DNA of 64,000 bases, taken from contig NC_051102.1 in the NCBI RefSeq assembly GCF_901709675.1, positions 3,021,912 to 3,085,911 on the forward strand, read 5' to 3'. The position numbers were made by a program, and so were the translations under genes. The stretch comes from Syngnathus acus. Taxonomy: Eukaryota; Chordata; Actinopteri; Syngnathiformes; Syngnathidae. Below the pieces are notes generated by a model. It worked only from the letters and a program-made list of their open reading frames with translations, searched no databases and was not told where the DNA came from. Positions 36,904 through 49,801 of the stretch are shown piece by piece; the stretch's first letter is position 1, and each line of letters opens with the position of its first letter.

Positions 36904-38918
36904 TCGATACTATATGGTGAACATCAAAGTAATATAAATTATCAAGGTCCTGACCTCGTGGACTTCACAGCTCGTTTTGGCCATGATGATGGGTGACTCA
37001 TTGAACCTATTAGCGCAGCCACCACGCATCTTGCCGCTGTAATTGTTGGGGTAATGGCGGCCCTACCCATGGAATTGTTCTGTTCATGACACACAGAAAG
37101 GGGTTACAGTGGAGCCAGTGGTTCAGTGCAGTGGTCATTTTTAGTTGAGTTATTTTCCTGCTGCTGTTGCTCCTTTACAGCAAAAATCTACCACAAATAT
37201 TATTGTTTTTATTGTGGGGGTGCATGACAGTAGTTGAAAATGAGGATAAAACACGAGACAATTTAAGGAACAGTTTAAAAAAAGTTTTGAATTTAGCCAA
37301 AGGTAGGAGGTGGATCAAGGCATTTGAAAAAGGTGGCAGCTGCCACTCCTTGCCACCTTGTAAACCTGCCCATGTATTCTTTTATGAATAACTGTCTATT
37401 CAATACCGTTGTTTTTGCATTGAACACTTTCTCAAGTTATCTTCTCGCCTAGTTCTTGTTTTCTTTATTTGGTCCATTTGTCTGAGGACAGAGCCATTAT
37501 TCTTTATTAGAAAGCTTTTTTTCTCTGGAACACAGCACATACAAATGGATATAGTGGCTCGCCTGTCACCTCTGTTAATTTCACATAAAAGCCTTTGTAT
37601 TCAGGCTTCTAATAATGTGTTTTTTCTATTAACTATTATTGTCTTTCTTCACTTTGAAGGAAGTCATTGTTAGTCAAATGTCAGTCATCCAAAAGCTGGA
37701 AGCATTGACTGATTTTTAGAAGGGAGGCATTGTTTTTGCTGTGAGCAACACCTTACAGAAAAACATCCTTTGATGCACTGCCCTTAAAATCATCTTGACT
37801 GAATTACATTGGAGTGATTGGATAAACCTGATACACCTAGTACATTATCCAGATGGAAAATTGAGCCGGATGAAAAGAAAACCACCGAAATGTGATTATT
37901 TGATCTAGCGTTAGTCTCAACACATCGGCAGGTTCAGCAGGTTCATTTATGCATTGCTGTTTGTTGCGGAAATTGGTAATTAAGTGTAACTTGGAATGCT
38001 GAGTCACAATATACTCACTTGGGAAAGAAAAATGGACTGCACCAGGGAGTTAGGTCAATTTAACCCAAGTTTGGGTTGTTTTGGGGGAAAAACAATTGTT
38101 GGGTTGTTTTGGGTCATATTGAGAAAAAAAAAAAAAGAGATTTTCAAGTGTTGAGTCTAGAATGAAGCACAGTTTACCAAAATACAGTATTATGATCCAA
38201 TCCGGTTAATGTTAAGGAATTAAAAAGTGGTATTTGTTTCAAAGGGCCGCAATACAAAATAAATAACGCATTAATGTAAGCATTAATTTTTCATTTTTTT
38301 TTCCAAGAACTGTTGGAAATGATGAAGCTACAAATAAAACACCCCTGGGAAGTTACACCACATTTGCTTAGCCACAGCAACATTTTTTCTTTCTTTCTTC
38401 AAAGCAAGCAAATGGCTCGCATACAGCCCAGCCCGGAGGGTTGAAAAGCTTCAGTTGCTTTCTCATTAATTTTAAGGAAGAGGGACAAAATGCAGTATTA
38501 AATATTGCTGATGTTACCTTGAAATAAACATTAATGTCACCTTGTTTGTAGAATGACCCTCCCCCCCAGAAGTCAATATGACTTGTTAAACATTAACTAG
38601 TAGGTCATGGTATGTTTACTCAAATTGATACATAACCAATGTCCACAAAACTTTGTAGAGGAATGATGCTGCATGAATGATCAAACAGTTCCATTTCAAC
38701 ATCCAATTATATCCATTTTGGTGAGGATCTGGAAAAGTCTGTCGGTCCTATGAAGTGGACTGTGCTGTTATTTTTACGTTTAACTGAGTTTCAGAATTAA
38801 TTTTTGTTTTTTTATACACAGTATCCTCCCGATGAAGCAAGGCCTCCTGCTCGGTCAATACTTGGGTGCCTTCAACGTGATGGATTCATTCCAGGGAAGA
38901 AACAGAAAAAAGGACTAA
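32372..38918 (+). CDS. sdr16c5: Short-chain dehydrogenase SDR16C5 (epidermal retinol dehydrogenase 2)
   Basis: Membrane-bound NAD(P)-dependent oxidoreductase of the SDR16C family that oxidises retinol to retinal. Exons: 32372-32692, 33051-33182, 33356-33455, 35130-35274, 35704-35829, 38822-38918; 921 nt, 306 aa (human about 309). It has an amino-terminal hydrophobic anchor at residues 8-27, cofactor motif TGAGSGIG at 42-49, NNAG at 120-123, catalytic Ser about 173, and YCASK at 186-190. Blocks such as [34 protein letters not shown] and KTTIVCPYF match human SDR16C5. The last exon encodes only [20 protein letters not shown] plus a basic tail, and is read in a different frame from the longest open frame there. 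It lies downstream of penk on the same strand, as in human. A possible AATAAA lies near 40129. Confidence 0.94.
33456..35129 (+). other. sdr16c5 intron 3 (1.7 kb)
   Basis: No coding content seen. It ends with a 23-base C run at 35051-35073 just upstream of the exon 4 acceptor. Confidence 0.6.
35051..35079. repeat. Poly-C tract
   Basis: 23 consecutive C (35051-35073), one T, then five C. It lies 51 bp before the exon 4 start. Confidence 0.95.
36396..36766. repeat. Tandem duplication, two ~185-bp copies
   Basis: Copy 1 is 36396-36586 and copy 2 is 36587-36766. Both start GATTATAGTATAG(T/C)CGACTAATCT and end CATTCTCTCTGGAC. They differ by scattered substitutions and a CCATCCGTCCGTC insertion in copy 1. 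Confidence 0.9.
36809..36900. repeat. (CA)n microsatellite
   Basis: About 46 uninterrupted CA units directly after the tandem duplication. Confidence 0.98.
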
Positions 38919-39815
38919 GGACAGAGGAGGGAGATAAAAGTGCAGGGAAGGATGCCAGAAATGAAAAGATGATTATGTTCTACATTGTGGCAGAATTTTC
39001 ACAGAGTAGCTACCTCCTATCAGTGGTTCAAGAGGTCTTTCGAATTAAGTCCTATTTGCTTTCAGTCAGTGTGGAGCAGAGGTACCAAGCTTTTTGAGAC
39101 ACAGCTACTTTTTGTGTACTGTGTGAAGGGTTACCAATTTGATAACACATTTCATCTCATTACCATTCATAATATTAGTATGTGTTGTTAATGACATACA
39201 TTTTGAGACACTGATCATCTTAATGTCTCACAATAACAGATAAATTCTTTTTTGCATACATTTCTTCCAGTGTCCACTTTTTTAAGTGATATAAATTCCT
39301 ACAGCAGTACTTAATATTTTTGTATGATTATTTTATTTTTCCCTTTCACTGAAATTATAAACCAAAACTTAGTTCTGCATATATTTACTTACAATCATCT
39401 GTTTTGTTTGTGTTCATTCCATTTTGTCTTCTCACTTATACCGTTCACCCGGAAATTTTTCATTTGAAATGATTGAATGTGAGGGAATCTTGTACCAAGC
39501 CTTTCCAGATCCAGTTCCTCCTTGCACTGTTTTAAATTGTGCTAAACAAACAAATAATTCCTAGAAAATCACAATGTGCTTTCACTGTTTAGCTATTTTT
39601 GGAACAGCTCTGCGGGCTACTCCTCTAAATGTTAAATAGATGGCACTTACAATGTGGCAAAAAGGTATTAAGTTAGTTTAGTCTCCCATGGTGCAAGTTG
39701 TCCCACTTAAAATTACAAGAGTTCTTCTCATAGGTACACTTCAACTGTGAGGTACTTCAATACCTATTTTTCACTATAAATTCCTTAAAAATCCTTAACT
39801 CTGACCGTTTGGTGC

Positions 39816-39993
39816 CCTAACTGCTTTACAATACCTCACATACACACATCAATGGGAGGCTATTGCCAGGTCCACTGGGAGCAATTTAGCCTTGCTCAAA
39901 AATACATAATTATGGTGACCTGAGTTGAGGATTAAACCCACAACCTTCAATTTGGGAGACCACCTTGCTACCGCTGAGCCACGTCAATCTAGA
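39816..39993 (-). mobile_element. tRNA-derived SINE (antisense)
   Basis: On the minus strand the text GTGGCTCAGCGGTAGCAAGG (A-box-like) is followed by GGTTGTGGGTTTAATCC (B-box-like) and then a conserved SINE body (CTCAGGTCACC...CAGTGGACCTGGCAATAG). Internal RNA polymerase III boxes at tRNA spacing identify it. The outer end is approximate. Confidence 0.7.
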
Positions 39994-40187
39994 CTTAAAA
40001 AAAAAGTTGATTTGTAATCGAAATACTTGAATATGTTGATAAAATATGAGAAATAATTTCATGTAACTGACTTTGTTGAATTGTACTTACTGATTTTTAC
40101 AGCTGTATTACGTTTGTAAAAATTTATTTTAATAAATCTTTGAAATTATAATAGTTATAGTCTCCTTTAGTTTAGTTATATATACAT

Positions 40188-40329
<142 letters not shown>

Positions 40330-42382
40330 GTGTGTATATTAATGTGTGTATATATGTGTGTGTATATATGTGTGTGTGTATATATTATTATTGTATATTA
40401 TTTTAATTATAACTGATCCAAATGAGAAAATTGTTAGGAATTTCAACCAGAAGCAGCTTGTTGTTCTACCGATGTAAATTAGCCAAGAGAATTTGGCATA
40501 TTGATTTCAGCTACTTAACTGGATGTGAGGCAGAAACACACTCAATGGTTTGATTCCTAACATGAACAATGGTTTCAACGCTATTATTATTATCATTATT
40601 ATCCTGCAGCGTTGTCAAATAGCTGAGGTCATAAATGCAATTATGACAAAGATGGCTACTGCACATGATTAGTTCCAGCAATATTTCACTTCTGTGTTAA
40701 CAGTCAACTGAAGATGATACTGAACTTTGTCCAAACTGCATTTTGGGATAAACAATATAAAGTGAAAGCTATTTTGACCTCCCAAACTCTGCAAAAAAAA
40801 AAAAAAACATCCTAGAGACACAGTGAGCAACATATGCCAGTTCTCAGCAATACAACAGGCAAAGAGATTACTACTCTCAGCTGGATTCTGAAATGTTCCT
40901 ACTCATGACCGACCACAGCTCCACAGGCTTTCTCTGACTAAAATGTTACACAACATCATTCTGACAGCTGTTGCTTTTTAATACAGTACATCTGCACAGC
41001 ATGCTTACATTTGAAAGAAAACTATGTATAGCATACATTTACTTTTAAGTAAATCCTAAATATTTTAAAACCTAATTATTATCCTTTTCTACAATGAAAG
41101 GTTCTCATTAAAACCGAGAACAATTTAATCTTTTGAAATAATGATTTCATTGCACCCCCGCAACCCTGCACAAGATAAGCAGTGTTGAAAATGGATGGAT
41201 GGATGGATGTTTGAAACTATAGCTGTTAATGGCTCCATCAATATAGAAGACGGCTGAAATTCTAGTAGGAGAAAATATTCTGCATTTGCATATACTGCAA
41301 CTAGGGATTTTATTCAGACTCATGAAATACAGCAGATTAAGTTATGATCTTGTAAAAGAGTAAGCAATAGGTTCTCTCTGCCAATCTTTCTGAATTTCAC
41401 ACAGTACCCTCTTTTAATCCTGAGTGGGGCACTACTGCCATCGCATGTTATTTTTCTGTAAGGCACTCTGGAAAGATTTTTGTGATTCGGCTCAATACAC
41501 CAGAGCCGCCACTTAATAAACGCAAAACATGCATTCACTTTAGAAAAATAAATAGGGTGTGAAATTTTCTTGAAAAAAAACATTAACGTTTTTTTTTCCC
41601 ACTCAGAAATTCTAAGTAAATTTCACAAGAGTGTTTCTGGGTAAATTTGACTAGGAAATGAAAATGTACATCTCCCGTCTTATTTTGTTTGTGGTGACCG
41701 ATTTTTATTTATTTATGTATTTAATGTTAACCGTTTATTAATTCATACTATTTTGCATGTTTCTACAATTTTTTATTTAAAATTTAATAAGAGAGGGCCA
41801 ATACTTTTCCACAGCACTGTATATTCAGACCTTCATCTTGTGACACGTTGAACAGCAACCCTGAAAATATCCCGCACTACTTTTGCAGCTGCTGACGAAT
41901 GATGTGCTTTTTTTCCCACATACAGATAAAAGCACTCTTTCCAGCTGCGCTTCGCTGCACTTTCCGTGATGACCCTTTTGATGCTGCTTTATCCACCTCA
42001 TTGGTGGCAATCAGGGTGAGAGCGTGAGCTGCACACCGTTGATGAAGGGAGAGGAATAAATGAAGCTCATCTCATCTCCCTCAATTTCCAGAACAATGTC
42101 CATATCCAAGAATTGGATTCCATTGTCAAAATCAGGCAGATCTTTTAGTCATGAAAAGCTTTCACAAAGTTACTCAAGTTGTCCATAACAGTAGTTCCTA
42201 TTTTTTGTGGCAACTTGTAGTCTGTATGTATTTCACATATTTTTGCCGTAAAAGTATGCCATCCACTCTTTGTTGGATTATGGTGACACGTAGTATTACG
42301 TAGAGAGGGAGCTCGAGAGGGAGAGACGCATTATCTTCAACCCGGTTCATCCTTCCTAATGTCTTCTGGCTGTTGAACCACC

Positions 42383-45300
42383 ATGACACCACAACAGTAC
42401 GTATCCAGAAACTCAATTGCTGCTCAAGCCAAAGGAGCGATACATCCGGATACCTTTTATGGTGAGTAACAGACCTGTTTTCACTGTAAGGATCATCCAA
42501 TAACATATCACAAGTCACAATCTAAAAATTAAAATGGTTTTACGAACATTATTGAACTCATTAAGGTGTATGGAGATTTTTTTTTCTGCAATGTTTTAAA
42601 CTGTCTTTTTGTTTGCGGGTATTGTTGAGGAATAGGAACTTAATGCTTGCAAAGTCCCTATATTACCAATACTGGTTAACTGACATTTACAAAAAGTATA
42701 TACTGTATATATCCAGACTTTGACATTTTATATTTTCAAATCTAGCTCTGACTCTCATTGCTATATGTGGAAGCACTTTGTTACAGCTGCAACTGTTTTA
42801 AAATGCACTATATAAACAAGGTTGTATTGTAATGTATTATATTGTACTTTAATGAGAACAAAATTGTTTCATTTTATAGCGTTTCAAATTCAACAATAAT
42901 TTTTGCAAATTGCCAAATTACCACAACAGTAGTGTTAATGCTGAGACCAGTGGGTCCTATTTCAGTCATCAATAGGATAAAGATTAACACAAGAGAGTAT
43001 TACTCTTCAGTAATGCCATCAGATTAACCGAGGTCAGTCTATTTCAACAAGGTGCTGACCCTTCTCACTTTGCATTAGTCGCTGAATTGCTGTTGACAGT
43101 AAAACCTGTACATATCGTCCAGATGGTCTATATACAGAAAATTCATTTTCCATTACCTTTTACTTGGCTCTGGATCATTTACCCTTGTCAATCATTTGTT
43201 CCATCACACCCAGGTTCTCAATTATCTTCTGGGATCTTGACATTATTCCATTTAGATAACAATTTAAAATTTTTTTTTTTACCATTTTAATTTTCTCAGG
43301 TGAGCCTCACAAGTTTGATCCTTTCTTCAAAGGTCCAGTCCACAGAAGGTAAGCCAATGCTTCATCCTCATGTCTATTTTAAGCAGAGGTAGGGGGGGCT
43401 GAAGTCACATAACTTGACTTAGAAATGAACCATATCACTTGACAAGTATTATGTGTATGTATGTTTATTATATTAGTAATTTCACTTAGTGACCCAAGTT
43501 GGTCATACATTAACAAAGCCAAATGCACTACGATCAAACCCTGCACCTCAGAACGATGAGGCGAACATGCTCATTTTTCTTAATTATTTGTCAAATTACC
43601 TTCAGGTTTGAGCTATCTGATGCAACAATCTCTAATATTATCTTGCTTTCAGAAGTGCTAGTGAGAGATGGTCTTAAAAAAATGGATGATGATTATCTCC
43701 TGTCCCAACAGAAGCTGCACAGATGTCTTATGCTGTTGGATCTTCGTTCTTGCCATTCTTTCCTATGTGGCCATTGGAATAGTGGGTGAGTCGACCCTCT
43801 CCTTAGTGGTTGTGCAGAAATTTAAGTTCATCCAGTAATTATTTCAACAATACGCTTGTTTCAATTTTTGTAAAATAATTACTCCCTTTATTCAGCCTGG
43901 TTGCATGGTGACCCCAGGAAGGTGCTCCATCCAACAAACAGCTATGGCGAGTTTTGCGGTCAGATGGGAACCTCCAATGCGTGAGTCATTCATTTCGCCT
44001 GACTTATTACGAAAGCCTTCACATTACCAGAGCAATGGCCATCAGCAATTGAGTTTGATAGAAATGTGTTTTTCTTTTTTTATGGTGCAAGCCCCATACC
44101 CGAGTGGCTAGCTAGCTATCTTGGACACGACAAAAGCATTAATTAATTTACTTTTGAGTGTGTTGGTGAACTGAAGCTAACAATTAATTTTTTTTGCAGG
44201 AAGAGGCCCATTCTCTTCTATTTCAACATCTTGAAATGTGCCAATCCTTCTATTCTAATTAACCTACAGTGCCCAACAACACAGGTAAGAACTACAAAAC
44301 TGTTCCATCAGTTTTTGCAAGTTTCTGCTCAGTTGATTTAAAAATCCAAATTGCTCAAGAGGTTCAGAAACCTTTGAGCAGCACTTTAGATGTATATATG
44401 TGCGTGTGTGTAACTTGTGTTTAGCCCAGTGAATACTAGCGGAACTTTTGCTTGTGAATAACATCATGTGCTTTCAGATGTGTGTCTCAAAGTGCCCCGA
44501 CAAATTCGCGACTTATTCTGAGATGCAGCTGGAGCACAAACTCGGCAACAGTTACTGGCAGTATTACAGACAATTTTGCAAACCTGGCTTTAACAACCCC
44601 AACAAGGTACCAATTACAATCTATGTTGAATTTATAAATTCCTAACAGTTATAAATTCCTAACACTTTGCTTCAAGTTTTTGTTTGGGTTCTTCTAGCCA
44701 GTATCTGAGGTTCTACGAGACGAGGATTGTCCCTCTATGATCGTGCCAAGTAGACCATGTAAGGGTGACACTTTAATTGTTAGAATATGAAAATCTTCCT
44801 CACAAAAATCCAACCTTCATGTTTTGTGTGTCTGTGTGTGTATGTGTGTGTGTGTGTGTGTGTGTCCGTGTGTGTGTGTCAGTTCTTCAGAGATGTCTTC
44901 CAGATGTCATCACTCTTAATGGCACTGTGACAGTGGCAAATAAGACACGGTTCAAAGATTCTCTTGAAACAGCACGCAGCGCCAATGAACTCCAAGATGC
45001 TGCCAAGTATTGTCTATTTTCTACTACTTGACATAATTTTACACAATTTTTTTAATTTCACATTTAATTTGTCTGATTTAACACAATTTTCACTGTATTC
45101 CAAGTTGTTAGGCATGAGCAGGCATTTTACTAAACACGCCATCAAGTGTGATTTTGCTGTGAATTGCAAAAGAACTCGCCTTCTGGCATTGTTTTGTCAC
45201 AAATTGCTCAAGAACTTGATCAAGTGAGGACTGACAGGAGACGCATGTCAAGTTGTGTCTGTTACGGCAATATTAAATCCACATGATGGCAAAATTATTT

Positions 45301-48300
45301 TAAAAAGAAAAAGAAAAAAACACAAGAGTTTATGTTCAAGAAGAAATAGACAGCTGAATTTTACAGACAATACCAGAAAACCTTAATAGGGAGACATAGC
45401 TTCAATATTTGCCCCTCTGTGAAGGGTATGGACTTTGCAGAACAGGTACACAAGGTTGGGGACCACTGTTAAACTAATATCAAGTGAAATTAGATCGGCA
45501 CGTTCAAATTTGGAAATATAATGACAGCTCTTATTGATAACAATTGTTTGCATTTTCCATGGAATTCAGAACAAGTTATTTTAGAACTTAAATGACCTCT
45601 CTTTTTTTGCAGTGGAGTAAAAGGACTGGTGGATACTCGGGAGATGGGCTTGAAGATAGTGGAAGATTATGCTAAATCTTGGCCATGGATTGTTGTGTAA
45701 CTACAAACACACACACACACACACACGTAATTTTGATTTACTTTGACAGCAAGTGATGAATAATTTAATTATGTGTTTTCTCAATGGCTTCTCTGTCCTG
45801 CTGTTCCAACTCGTGTTATTTTTTTTTTGTCAGAGGTCTTCTGGTGTCCTTGGCATTAAGTTTCCTCTTTATAGTGCTACTGAGATTCACAGCCGGGCTG
45901 ATGTTGTGGTTTACCATCATAACTATCATGCTGCTCGTGGCATATGGCATGTTTTTTTTTATCCATCCCTCTCAACCGCTCTCTATCCAGCTCTCTAGCT
46001 TTCTCTCGAGCTCTCTAGCTAGCTCTTTAGTGCTATTACTAGCTCTCTCTCTCTAGCTCGCTCTCTAACGCTCTATCTAATGTGTTTATCTGGTAAATAT
46101 TGTAACCTGACCAGTGTGGCATTCAACATCTCATTCAAAATGTTTGCACAATTGTAGGTATGTGGTACTGCTCTGTGGTGTTACTCCGACTCGGACACGA
46201 TCAAGGTTCTGATGTATCTATTGTGGAAGTTGGACTGCAGACAGATCTCAAAGTCTATCTACAACTCAGAGAAACATGGATAATTTTTTGTAAGTCATCT
46301 TTTCCTTTTATCATTTTGTTTACGGTATAGTTTCTTTTTTGTCTTTTATCCCTTACCGTAGTCTGAATCTTGAGTTGTAGTGATTTGTCATATCAGACAC
46401 TTGGATATTGTCCTGGAACACAGAAATGGGGTATTCTTATTTGCCAAATTTAATCCAAACTAACTATCCTCTAGGTCACTGGTGTCAAACTCAAGGCCCG
46501 GGGGCCAGATACGGCCCGCCACATCATTTTATGTGGCCCGTGAAGACAAATTGTGCCTCAAATTCGTGCGTCATTACTAGAATTGCAAATTGTCTGCACT
46601 TTTAATAATATCTTTTTTTTTTTAATATTTGACCAGTTTTTACTCGTCTGATTTGAAAACGAGTTATTTGTCAGTTTGTTTTGTAGCTTTTACTGTATAT
46701 AATATGAGGTGCTCATACATTTATTTGGGTTGACAGTCATAATGGCCCTCCGAAAAAAGCTATGACTACAATGCGGCCCGCGAAGAAAATGAGTTTGACA
46801 CCCCTGCTCTAGGTATTAAGATAGATGCGTTCAACTACATATCCAAACAAGTAACGCAAGAACACATTTTAGTGTCATGGTTGTTATTGCTTTGCCATTC
46901 TCATTCTTAGTGACATCCCTTGGAGTGACAGAGGTTTCAATTGTGTTGATACTGGTCATCATGAGGAGGAGGGTCACGTTGGCCATTACCCTGCTCAGAG
47001 AGGCAAGCAAGTATGTAAATCTTGATGTGCTTTAAAAAAACAATGGAATTTATGACTTTTATTTTTTATTTGATTTGTCTTTTGCAGAGCCATCGGCCAC
47101 GTCATGTCGACCCTTTTTTATCCGGTTGTAACATTTCTTTTGTTGACTGTTAGTATTTCCTACTGGGCTGTTACTGCTGTGTATCCTTGAGAAAGGGTCA
47201 AATATGACCATTCTATACATCTACAGGTGCAAAAAATCTCTAGGGATAGTCCATTTAATTCAATATTGTGTTTCAAAAAGTGACTATTTGTTCATGACGG
47301 ACAAAAGTGATATATTCCAAGCCTTTATTTGTTTCAGTGTTGATGATTATGGAAGAAAGATACAAAATAAAAAAAAAATCTACATCAACAGTTCAGCACA
47401 GTTCAGTATGCTGTCGAGTCAGCAGTCGAAAGCCTACTAAACCAGAATGAGACTATTTAAAGGCTGAGGAAAACCTCTGCAGTTTTTCTGTTTGAACTAG
47501 CTGACAAAAATGGGCCAAAGGGAGCATACAATGTTAAATTTTGTCATATTCATGCATATTTTTAGTTTTTTCAGCTTTAATGTTAAAAATGCATCCAAAA
47601 GAAGGCTTGAAATATTTCATTTTGTCAAGTGACATGATCGTTTGCTGTGGCAAGATACTTAATCATGTTTCTGGTTTGATACATTACATTTATGTTGTGT
47701 ATGCTTTGCACTCAGTCTAGAATTCTTTAACCAGAACTCTCAATCAGTTACTTAGCATCCTCAGGTGATGCCATATATAGAGTTATGTCTCCTGATGTGA
47801 GCTGTCCACATTCCAACAACACTTGCAATCCAGAGGTAACAGTATATTGTTTTCTCTTGTCACTTCAGAGATTGTTTTCAGCCCATTTCTATCATAAAAT
47901 GTTATTTATAAGGCATTTTATCCATCCCTCCCGTGATGCATTCAAATGTATTTATTTTACAAATGTTAAAACAACACAAATAGTTTTTTTGTCTTAATCT
48001 TTGCAGTAACACTATTACCTTGTTTTCATCCATGCCCTCACATCATAGACTTTCAACAGAAGCAACATATCCAAAGAAACATCCTGTGAGGGTTCTCAGT
48101 GCCTGTTTGCATTTTATGGAGGAGAGACACCCTACCACCGTTACAATTTCCTACTACAGATTTCCAACTTGCTGATGTTTCTCTGGCTGGTTAACTTCAT
48201 CTTGGCCCTGGAACAATGCACTCTTGCTGGAACATTTTCCAGTTACTACTGGGCTAAGAGGAAGCCCGACGATGTCCCTCCCTGTCCATTGTTCTCATCC

Positions 48301-48712
48301 TTCAGCAGGGCAATCAGGTCAGAAAAATTAAAAGAGGTTTTCTAAAAATCACCAATGGGATTATTGTGGTGGAATGCAGACAAAGCAAACCAAAGTGCAG
48401 GGAAAAGGCAAGGTGTGGCATGGGTGTAGAATAATCTACAAATAATAATCTAAAAAAACTTATTGCAAAAGGACAAACATGAATAGCAGAATCAGAAATT
48501 AATGTCCCAAAAAGTGAGAAACAGAGAGGTGACTTCCTCATCACTACAGACAAGAGGGCTTTGCAAATGGGACACATGACTTGAGATAACGCAGCACAGC
48601 TCGACAAGATTTATGTGGGTGGAGAGCGCTAACGGGCTGATACAAGGGGAGTAGAACTGACGACACCTGTTGGACACAGACAAGACAAGCAGAAACGGAA
48701 GGGAAAGAGAGG

Positions 48713-48743
<31 letters not shown>

Positions 48744-49745
48744 GAAACACAAAATAATAGAAAACCCAAAACAAAGACCCGATCATAAAATCCAGGAACA
48801 ATAAAAACATAAATTGTATAAATAATAATAATAATAATAATAAAATCAGACCCAAACAAAGATTGACAGAAAAAAAACCTGGACTACTCATTTTCTAGTC
48901 TGAAATATTTACCTATGATATAATTAAAGAGTTTTGATTACATTGATAATTTATTTACTATCATGTGTCGCTCCTTTTGTTTTTTTACAACCCCCTTACT
49001 TAAGTGCACCATAATACATGTTAAGACAATAAGATTGCAATCATCCCAACATAAGGAGAGTTATCACAGCAATTAAATGTAATAATTTGCCTATTGAACT
49101 CCTGCTGTGAGGCAACATTGTTAACTACAAACTACACATACTGTTAACCCCCCCCCTCTCTCTTTTTTAACTCTACTTTAACCAGTGTGAAACTGTAATG
49201 GCCTGTAGCAATAACTAGCTTTTATCAACCTTCGACTGTGTTTTCTACAGGTATCACACAGGGTCTTTGGCATTTGGGGCTCTCGTTCTCTCTGTTGTCC
49301 AGCTTTTTCGAATTACACTGAAATACTTGGAGAAGAAATTAAAAGGTTTACATATTACACACAATGTCAGTGTGACACTATCGAGTGAAACTTTTCATCT
49401 GTTAGCATCCCAATGATATTGTCTGTGTCTTTGTAGGGCTTGACAACAGCCTGTCCAGGTTTATACTGTGCTGTCTGACTTGCTGTTTCTGGTGTTTGGA
49501 AAAATTCCTTCGCTACATGAATCGAAATGCTTACATAATGGTTAGTTTCCTAAATTGTGTGTTTGCTTTCTTGTGTCATAAAAATCTGGATAATGCTGTC
49601 ATTGCAGACATGTATGTGTGATATATTTTCCGTTAGGTGGCAATCTATGGCAAGAACTTCTTTAGGTCAGCTCAAGACGCATTCTTCCTTCTCACGAGGA
49701 ACATGGTCAGGTCAGCCTCTGTTCAAACTTATATATACTTATATA

Positions 49746-49801
<56 letters not shown>

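Larger units (their letters stand above)
35830..38821 (+). other. sdr16c5 intron 5 (3.0 kb)
   Basis: Holds a tandem duplication (36396-36766), a (CA)n tract (36809-36900) and otherwise plain AT-rich sequence. The exon 6 acceptor is TATACACAG at 38821. Confidence 0.65.

Noticed and set aside
38804-39097. 97-residue frame covering sdr16c5 exon 6
   Set aside because: The longest frame there is not the coding one; the spliced frame from 38822 gives the conserved SDR16C5 end in another phase.
48314-48891. Several overlapping minus-strand frames rich in Phe and Leu
   Set aside because: They overlap poly-A and ATA tracts inside slc44a5 intron 15 and show no domain.
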